Shown: in pieces, positions 58,050-64,000 of the stretch
Numbering within the stretch: position 1 is the stretch's first letter
Layout of the letters: each line of letters begins with the position of its first letter
From: Chloranthus sessilifolius
Taxonomy: Eukaryota; Streptophyta; Magnoliopsida; Chloranthales; Chloranthaceae
Direction of reading: 5' to 3'
Length of the DNA stretch: 64,000 nucleotides
NCBI GenBank assembly: GCA_021018995.1
Contig: CM037587.1
Coordinates: 16,369,366-16,433,365 of the forward strand
Translations under genes and position numbers: made by a program
The notes under the pieces: generated by a model
What the model was told of the DNA's origin: nothing
What the model saw: only the letters and a program-made list of their open reading frames with translations
Databases searched by the model: none

Positions 58050-59209
58050 CATAAGATGTTTGATATATTTCCTATAAAAGCCCCTAATTTTCTGTAGGCC
58101 CATTGTTCTAAAGCCGAGGAATTTAGAGCAACAGGAAAATGTTTGTATATATTATTTTTTTGGTTTTCTCTATTCCTTGAAGAACTATAGTTTGAGAAAT
58201 TTACTTATACGGATGTTGAGATGTTGATGTTGTGACTGCAATCATCTAAAATTAGAAACTGCTCCATCCATCCTCTTACGGATATGTATGATTAGTTTTA
58301 ACTTTATGAGCTAGTTGATGTTAAAAGTTGGTGTCTTGTATCTTGCTATATGAAATTAGCTATATAAGCTACTAGATAGGGGTTGGATTTACAAGTCATA
58401 AGACTTCGGTTTTGAATAGAAATATCCGTTAGATTTACCAATCATTTTTTTCCCATGGATGTAGACACATGATGATGAACTACATAAATCGATTGTTTGT
58501 GTGCAATTGCTTTTTGTTTACTTAATTATTTCTTAATTCCCTATGAAAAAAATAACCCTCTTTAATTACTACAAAATTTTAATTGCTACGAAATAGTTCG
58601 GAACTTGCAGTTATTTGAATTTCTATATTTTTTTGAGCAGTTATGATTTGCCCATTGAAATTATTCGCCTGGATTTCAAGTCTGGCATATAGACTCTACT
58701 GAGGGAAAAACCTATCAAAGCTATTTTCCTTGGTACACGAATTGGTGATCCTAATGCAGTAAATGAGTTTTCTCACTGTATGTTGTCTAAATGTCATATT
58801 TCATGTCGTATAGGAACACAGGAGAAGGGAGTTTATTCTCCAAGATATTACCCTTCCTATCTATCTAGAGGATCTTACAGGACTAACAGAGTTGATGGAA
58901 TTGGGATAATGAGATTAGTGAGGTTGTCGTGTTCTCTACTAAATATCTTATTTACAATTAGCCAAGTTTATTTATTAATTGCATATTTTTTAAGGACTTT
59001 GATATTTTTTCGTAGTAAAAAATTCACAGAAATTTCTTCATTTAGAGTTTAGATATGCCATATGTTGTTTTCCGTTCAACATGTGATGGTTGAATTGTGC
59101 AAGAAAAAATAGCGACAATTTAAAAAAAAAAAGGCAGCTTGAGAACCTACCAGCAACATCTATGTTCTGAATGGATTCTCTGTCTTCCACCTTTATGATT
59201 TAAAAATGG

Positions 59210-59290
59210 TATTTATGGGATTGATCCTGCAACCTCAAGGTTGCGTCATCGTGCACTCTCCAGTTGAGCCTCTAGGCTAAGCCCATTGCT
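59210..59290 (-). mobile_element. tRNA-derived SINE or tRNA relic
   Basis: On the minus strand, box A-like GAGGCTCAACTGGAGAGTG and box B-like GGTTGCAGGATCAATCCC lie at near tRNA spacing. No acceptor stem pairs, so it is not an intact tRNA. Confidence 0.45.
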
Positions 59291-60479
59291 TGTGTATGGG
59301 CTTATTTGATGCATTTCTTAGGGAGGAGTCATAGATCAATCTGTAGATTCCGTGGTTGCTGCAAATGGTGGACAGAAGGCAGCAATTGGGCTTCTACTTC
59401 TACAGCAATGTAGTTCCTTCTTTAGAAGGAATTCTTGTAAACACTAAATGCTTGATTTTTTTGTGGGACCATGCATTGGTTTTAATCTTTTAGCAATTTC
59501 TTTTTAATTTATACAATATTCTTCCAATTGCACATTCGGCCAGCAATGACAGCAACAACAGTCATCCTGATTGGTAAAACCTGAGAACTACATAAATAAA
59601 ACTCAGTTTCTTTTTAACCTTATATGCCAAGATTTCCATATTGGTTAGAAAATTAGGTTACATCAGTTAAATGACTCAGAGAGATCACTTTTTCATTTTC
59701 TTATTTATTTTTCACCTGTTATTGATGTGGGTATTTGACTAGATTTATTAGGATACATGCTCGATATGAGATTGCTAGCTCTAGCATAGGGTGCAGCGAT
59801 CAATCTCTTGATGATTTACCGCACTAGATTTGAAGTACCCTTCCTTAGTTCTTGCAGCTTACACTCGATCACTCCTCAAAGCAGTTGTATAACCTGTTGC
59901 AGTATTGTAAGTTTTCAATTTTATTTTATTTCTTTAAGCTGGTATTAGATGACCAAAGCCTTTTTTTTCAAAGCGAGAGGACTATTTCCTTTTACCGATA
60001 AAAAAAAAGTGAGAGGATCATTTTTTGAACTCCTCTATATAACCTTATTTTGTCAAAAGCAAGCCTATATAAATTAAAATGTTAACTAAATTACCGAGTT
60101 GGACTGAGTCGAGGTTTACCTGAGTCTTCAAGTTAACTCGAGCTGGCTGAGTTTCAAGTCGGTACGAGTCAAGTTTTTGGATTTCAAACCATGCTGCTAG
60201 TTACTATGTTTGCCCACGAACTTGCTCTCAACAGTTTTCTTTTTGCAGCTATGCATTGAGAATTACTTCTCAAAAAGCTTTGCATTGAGGGTCAGTATGA
60301 TCTGAATCTTATACTTTGACATATTGCACGTTTTCTTATTGTCAATGCAGGTTGGTCAAAAACAGTTCTCCCAAAGTTCACCTGGATGACCTCCTTTCAT
60401 GAGAGTGAACCCTATCTTGGATTGGTCATAGAGGTTTTTTTTTAACTTCATCTGCATATATATAAAAAAAAGGTTAGGG

Positions 60480-60640
60480 TCCACCTGGAGCTCCATATGG
60501 CACCCAAAACGCTATTTTGGTGCCACGTGGAGCTCGGGTGCATTGTTTAGATCAATTTAAAAAAAATTTAAAGCAAAGTTCAAACATTAAATGATTTTAA
60601 TGGTCCATATTTCAAGGCTAAAATAAACATGGTGGAGATC
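60480..60640. repeat. Dispersed repeat with hairpin core, copy 3 (single unit)
   Basis: Hairpin 60488-60535: GAGCTCCATATGGCACC pairs with GGTGCCACGTGGAGCTC. It is followed by the family's AATGGTCCATATTTCAAG and GGTGGAGATCAG words. It abuts an (AT)n tract. Confidence 0.7.
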
Positions 60641-60642
60641 AG

Positions 60643-60643
<1 letters not shown>

Positions 60644-60720
<77 letters not shown>
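60644..60720. repeat. (AT)n microsatellite, about 38 units
   Basis: Uninterrupted AT repeat at the end of the hairpin-core repeat. Confidence 0.95.
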
Positions 60721-60722
<2 letters not shown>

Positions 60723-61455
60723 TGATGTTGGTTACTATTGTGGAGAAAATCATTTTTTTTAATGCTTTATTGACAGGGAGGTGTGGGCTTTTCTCTTAAC
60801 TTGCAATGTTCAATACTGCAGTCTTTATGATCAAGGGTAATTTTCTTCTTTAATTGGCCTCAAGTATTCTTTTCTTTCTTTTTCTTTTTAATTGGTAACT
60901 GGTCTGCAAATTATCACAAAAAGGTTTTGATTTTCCATCTTTGTATAATTGATGTTTGTATCCTTTGGCTGGTGCTAATTTTGGGAAATAGGCACAACCT
61001 TGAGGTCGTCCCTTAAATCCCAACTCTACCCAAACCAGATGATAACAATAATAATCAAATCAACTCTTCCTAATCTTTAACTGAATTATACAATATTAAT
61101 TCTATGGATTTCAGAGTTCAATATAATATTAGCAAGCATATCATTAACATATATTGACAATAATGGTGCATTAACATTTTGCAAGCGTACAATTCTCATA
61201 CCTATGCAACAGATGTAGCATCCGCGCACTGTATGTTCTTGAGTTCTGCTTCATAGTTGATGTGTATATGCTTGATGGCTGATGCAGTCTTGGAAGTTTA
61301 ATTCATTGAGAAATCAAATGAAGGTGGTATATAGCAGATACTACCAGTAAATTGGCAGAATGAAAGTACAGCTAGTTCAATTTTTAGCAACTCCAAGGAA
61401 ACTAAACCAAATTTGCAGAACTAATTATGGTACATGGCTGATCCAGAACACAATA

Positions 61456-61460
<5 letters not shown>

Positions 61461-61494
<34 letters not shown>

Positions 61495-61515
61495 GGGTGG
61501 GGGGTGGGGGGGAGG
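61461..61515 (+). repeat. (GT)n followed by a G-run tract
   Basis: About 14 GT units, then four or more runs of 4-7 G separated by single T bases. The combination could adopt Z-DNA and G-quadruplex forms. Confidence 0.85.
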
Positions 61516-61839
61516 TGGAATTGGTGCTACATGGCACTAAAGGGCCAAAACTCTGTTTCACAATATGATGCTCATCATTTGCATATATGTCCTGTCAAAT
61601 TCTTTTTTGTTTAGTTTTCAATTGTTATTGATAATGAAGTTGATTTCAGCCTATATTTCATATGATGTTCCATGCTTATTAATCAAAGTATCTTGTACGG
61701 TGTGGCAATTCCGTAATGGGATGTCCGTCTTGGTTTCTGGCCTGACAAGGAAAACAACTTGATATCCATCATGGCATTTTGGTCATTTTACCTACTTGAC
61801 ATGGTGGGGGACCAAATCTATGAACCATCTCTGTTTTTT

Positions 61840-62060
61840 TGGAACCCACACGTCTCTCACATGATTGGGACTCCCACACAAGACTTTCTATTTTCAAGAA
61901 CTTGACCATATCTATGATGTGCAGTTCTTTGACAGGCAGAGGCTGTTTACCACCATTTTCAATCAGACCCATCTCGCCAACGGAGAAGGTTCCACCCTTG
62001 GCACTCTTATATTCGATGTCGAGTTGGTCAGCCTGAGGCATCCTTTAGATCAACCCTCCT
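61840..62060 (+). other. Unrecognised open stretch, both strands open
   Basis: Plus frame: FQELDHIYDVQFFDRQRLFT, then GEGSTLGTLIFDVELVSLRH. The TLIFDVEL words recall the last strand of FKBP-type prolyl isomerases, but the rest does not fit. The minus strand is also open for 90 codons. This may be a decayed exon. Confidence 0.2.
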
Positions 62061-62499
62061 GAATTTTGAAATTGACAACTTTATTTGGGAAGTCAAAGGC
62101 GGAAATTGCGTTCATTTGATCCTGCATATCTCCATCTTCGAGCATTCTGGTATGTTGTAGACTCTTTAAGAGATAATATGTACAGTTGTTCAATGAATGA
62201 ACCTATATCTGTGCTCTGAATAAGTAATCTTGTCATTGACTACAGTTGCTGGTCTCAGATTCACTAGTTCTTGATTGTTAGCTTTAGCTATTTGCACCTC
62301 TTATGGTTCTCTCTGTATTATTAGCTTTAGCTAGTAATACATCCCCCTAATTTTTTTTCTCGAAAAGTTGGATGCCCATGCTGAGTACTATTGAAACTTA
62401 TTTCCCCTCGCAAATGTAGATATTGAGTACCCATTGTGCTAGAATTGGGGTATCAAGAAAGATATCTGGTGTTGAGCGTACCCGCTTAAGAGTCATTGT

Positions 62500-63340
62500 G
62501 AAACGTTGCAGCCACCAGGTTTTGGTTTGACAGTAAAAACTGTTGCTGTTGGCCATTCCTTCAAGGAATTGCTGAAGGACCTGGAGGTGATTTCTTAGTA
62601 ATTGGAAAGATATAATTGAACATGCTAAATCTGCAGCTCTTGCTGCAGATGAGGGTGTAGATGGTGCCATTCCTGTCATCTTGCATAGAGCAATGGGTCA
62701 GACTCTCTGTTGCTCAAGATTATTTTAATGAGAAGGTGGTTCTACCTCTCTTTTATATGTATTTCTATTAAACAACATATTCATGTTATTTTTAGGCTGA
62801 TGTTACCCCCACACCAGTTTATGTTATAGCTACCTCACTTAAACAAAGGAAAAATCCATTGACTGCTTTAAACCGAACGATGGAGATTGTTTTTCATCCC
62901 AATCTTCCACACAACAGATCTCGAGATCATAGACCTACCGTCAGATGGTCAGATGTTAATTCACACATACCAAAAAGTGAGCATATCGTAGCGTACCATC
63001 AAACATGGTTCATGCTCACTTTTTCGAATGTGTGCCATGTGGAATCAACATCTGACCGTCTGATGGTAGGCTGGTGATCTTAAGATCTATTGGGTGGAAA
63101 ATTGGGACGAAAAACGATCTCCAACGTCTGATTTAAAGCAGTAAACAGAATTTTCCTTTGTTTAAGTGAGGTGGCTGTTACATAAAGTGGTGTAGTAGTA
63201 ACACCAGCCTTTCTTTATAAACTAACTTTTCATCTCTATATTCTTCTAGTAATTAGGGTCTCTAACTTAACTATGCATTATGATTTATCTATTTCCAGGT
63301 TAAGAGCATGGTTGTTGAATCTCCTCGGACTTATCATGAG
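62500..63340 (+). pseudogene. Unrecognised exon-like pieces of a host gene
   Basis: 62510-62720 has segments such as PPGFGLTVKTVAVGHSFKEL and AKSAALAADEGVDGAIPVIL in different frames with stops between, so it is decayed. 63299-63340 is a clean 42-bp exon-like block (VKSMVVESPRTYHE) with TTTCCAG before and GTAAG after. The gene is not recognised. A MITE at 62795-63209 lies between the two. Confidence 0.3.
62795..63209. mobile_element. Foldback MITE, 415 bp, hairpin over its whole length
   Basis: The left end GGCTGATGTTACCCCCACAC and the inverted right end GGCTGGTGTTACTACTACAC match, and the complementarity continues almost to the centre, near 62990. There is no coding sequence. Flanking 8-mers TATTTTTA and TTTCTTTA agree at 6 of 8, weakly suggesting a hAT-type insertion. 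It sits between the two exon-like pieces of the feature above. Confidence 0.85.
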
Positions 63341-63608
63341 GTAAGATATCATGACAACAAAATAGAGATCTTAGTAAAGTAATGATACTGTTATGTTTGA
63401 TATGGATACGTAATGTGAGCAGGGCTATGACTCGACTGCATCCCCCGAGAATATGGGATCCCATGGGACATTGATGCCATGCTAAATCTAATGAAACTAA
63501 AAAATGTATTCTCTTTAAAGGAAAATTCTTTGTCATCCCATTTATATTTTTTGAGGACAAGGAATTCGGAAAGGAAGATACTTTGTAGGACATTAGAGAA
63601 ATTTTTAG

Positions 63609-63765
63609 GGGCCATTGCTTAGTGCAATGGCAAAAACCTGAAGATGCAGATTTGTGTCCAGTGAGCAGCCACTTTGTGTGTAAACAACCAAAGGTTAGGT
63701 TTGCATCCCGTCCACCCCTCCCAGCACCCCGTACAAACGGGATCAACACTGGTTAATGGCCTTTT
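63609..63765 (+). mobile_element. tRNA-derived SINE
   Basis: Box A-like TGCTTAGTGCAATGGC and box B-like AGGTTAGGTTTGCATCCC about 80 bp apart, body words ACCCCGTACAAACGGGATC, and an A-rich end near 63765. The layout fits an Au-like plant SINE. No clear target duplication. Confidence 0.6.
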
Positions 63766-64000
63766 TAAAAAAGATAAATCGTGGTTTTTATACTTCATCT
63801 GTATATCAGTATTTTGTTATATCATTTCAATATTTACGAGATTAACATATAATCATGTCTCGGCACCCTATCTAATGTAGGGAATGCAACAACCAAAGAA
63901 TTTTATGCTCTCTATTCAGAATTATTAAGTTTTTATGAGCATTAAAACTTACAGCAAGTCATTTATTTTTTGGATCACTCATCATAAAATAACATACAAA
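63766..64000. other. No gene seen to window end
   Basis: AT-rich sequence with no recognised feature. Confidence 0.5.

Larger units (their letters stand above)
58641..60836 (+). pseudogene. FAD synthase / PAPS-reductase-like gene remnant (plant FLAD1-like family)
   Basis: Three exon-like blocks with good borders: 58641-58758 (AG before, GT after) reading YDLPIEIIRLDFKSG...REK followed by PIKAIFLGTRIGDPNA; 60351-60433 reading VGQKQFSQSSPG.PPFMRVN followed by PILDWS; 60777-60836 reading EVWAFLLTCNVQYCSLYDQG. These match, in order, the C-terminal half of the PAPS-reductase domain of the plant FAD synthase-like protein (At5g03430-type: GVRIGDPTA, QFSPSSPGWPPFMRVNPILD, VWAFLLTCKV.YC.LYDQGYT). Phases join. 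It is dead: in-frame stops lie at 58690-58692, 60387-60389 (where Trp is expected) and 60429-60431 (where Tyr is expected). No further exons were found on either side. The long intron holds a SINE. Confidence 0.72.

Noticed and set aside
59210-59290. A functional tRNA gene
   Set aside because: Boxes A and B are visible, but the acceptor arms do not pair and no clean cloverleaf can be drawn.
61840-62060. FKBP-type prolyl isomerase exon
   Set aside because: Only TLIFDVEL-like words fit; upstream residues do not, and the opposite strand is equally open.

Overview
The window looks like nuclear DNA of an angiosperm with a large, repeat-rich genome, probably a woody eudicot; the species cannot be told from the sequence. 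The evidence is nested Tat-lineage Ty3/gypsy retrotransposons with an archaeal-type second RNase H, plant L1-type LINE pieces, tRNA-derived SINEs, foldback MITEs, long (AT)n tracts, and thinly spread, intron-split host gene fragments.

1-28467 is one retrotransposon nested in another of the same kind. The outer copy (plus strand, old, incomplete) supplies 1-325 and 24172-28467. The inner copy (minus strand, 326-24166, 23.8 kb, flanked by the 5-bp duplication GATAT) has two LTRs (22652-24166 and 326-1976), a tRNA primer site, gag, protease, RT, two RNase H domains and integrase read leftward from about 21.3 kb to 11.4 kb. Between integrase and the 3' LTR lies a long spacer with plant-mobile-domain-like genes on the opposite strand (5563-7983 with intron-like gaps, and 8727-10213). 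The LTRs and the internal spacers carry arrays of a 23-bp near-perfect palindrome, often at a 48-bp pitch with about 25-bp spacers that differ. This is the most unusual signal in the window. All gag-pol parts are fossils with multiple interruptions.

28468-34840 is intergenic sequence with tandem repeats, a terminal-inverted-repeat element, a foldback MITE relative and a SINE with a clear target-site duplication.

34844-48651 holds the 3' part of a minus-strand host gene for an ARM/HEAT-like protein, tentatively SAAL1-like. Four exons join in phase. One intron is about 11 kb and is filled with LINEs (one LINE inside another), MITEs (one hAT-like element inside another MITE), a dispersed family with a hairpin core, and LTR-element scraps.

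48.7-57.7 kb is mostly repeat debris: a SINE, LTR-like pieces, and a Ty1/copia fossil split by a LINE. 57.7-64 kb holds a decayed copy of a plant FAD-synthase/PAPS-reductase-like gene (58641-60836), some unrecognised exon-like pieces, a MITE that is a hairpin over nearly its whole length (62795-63209) and a SINE (63609-63765). No intact, certain protein-coding gene lies wholly inside the window.
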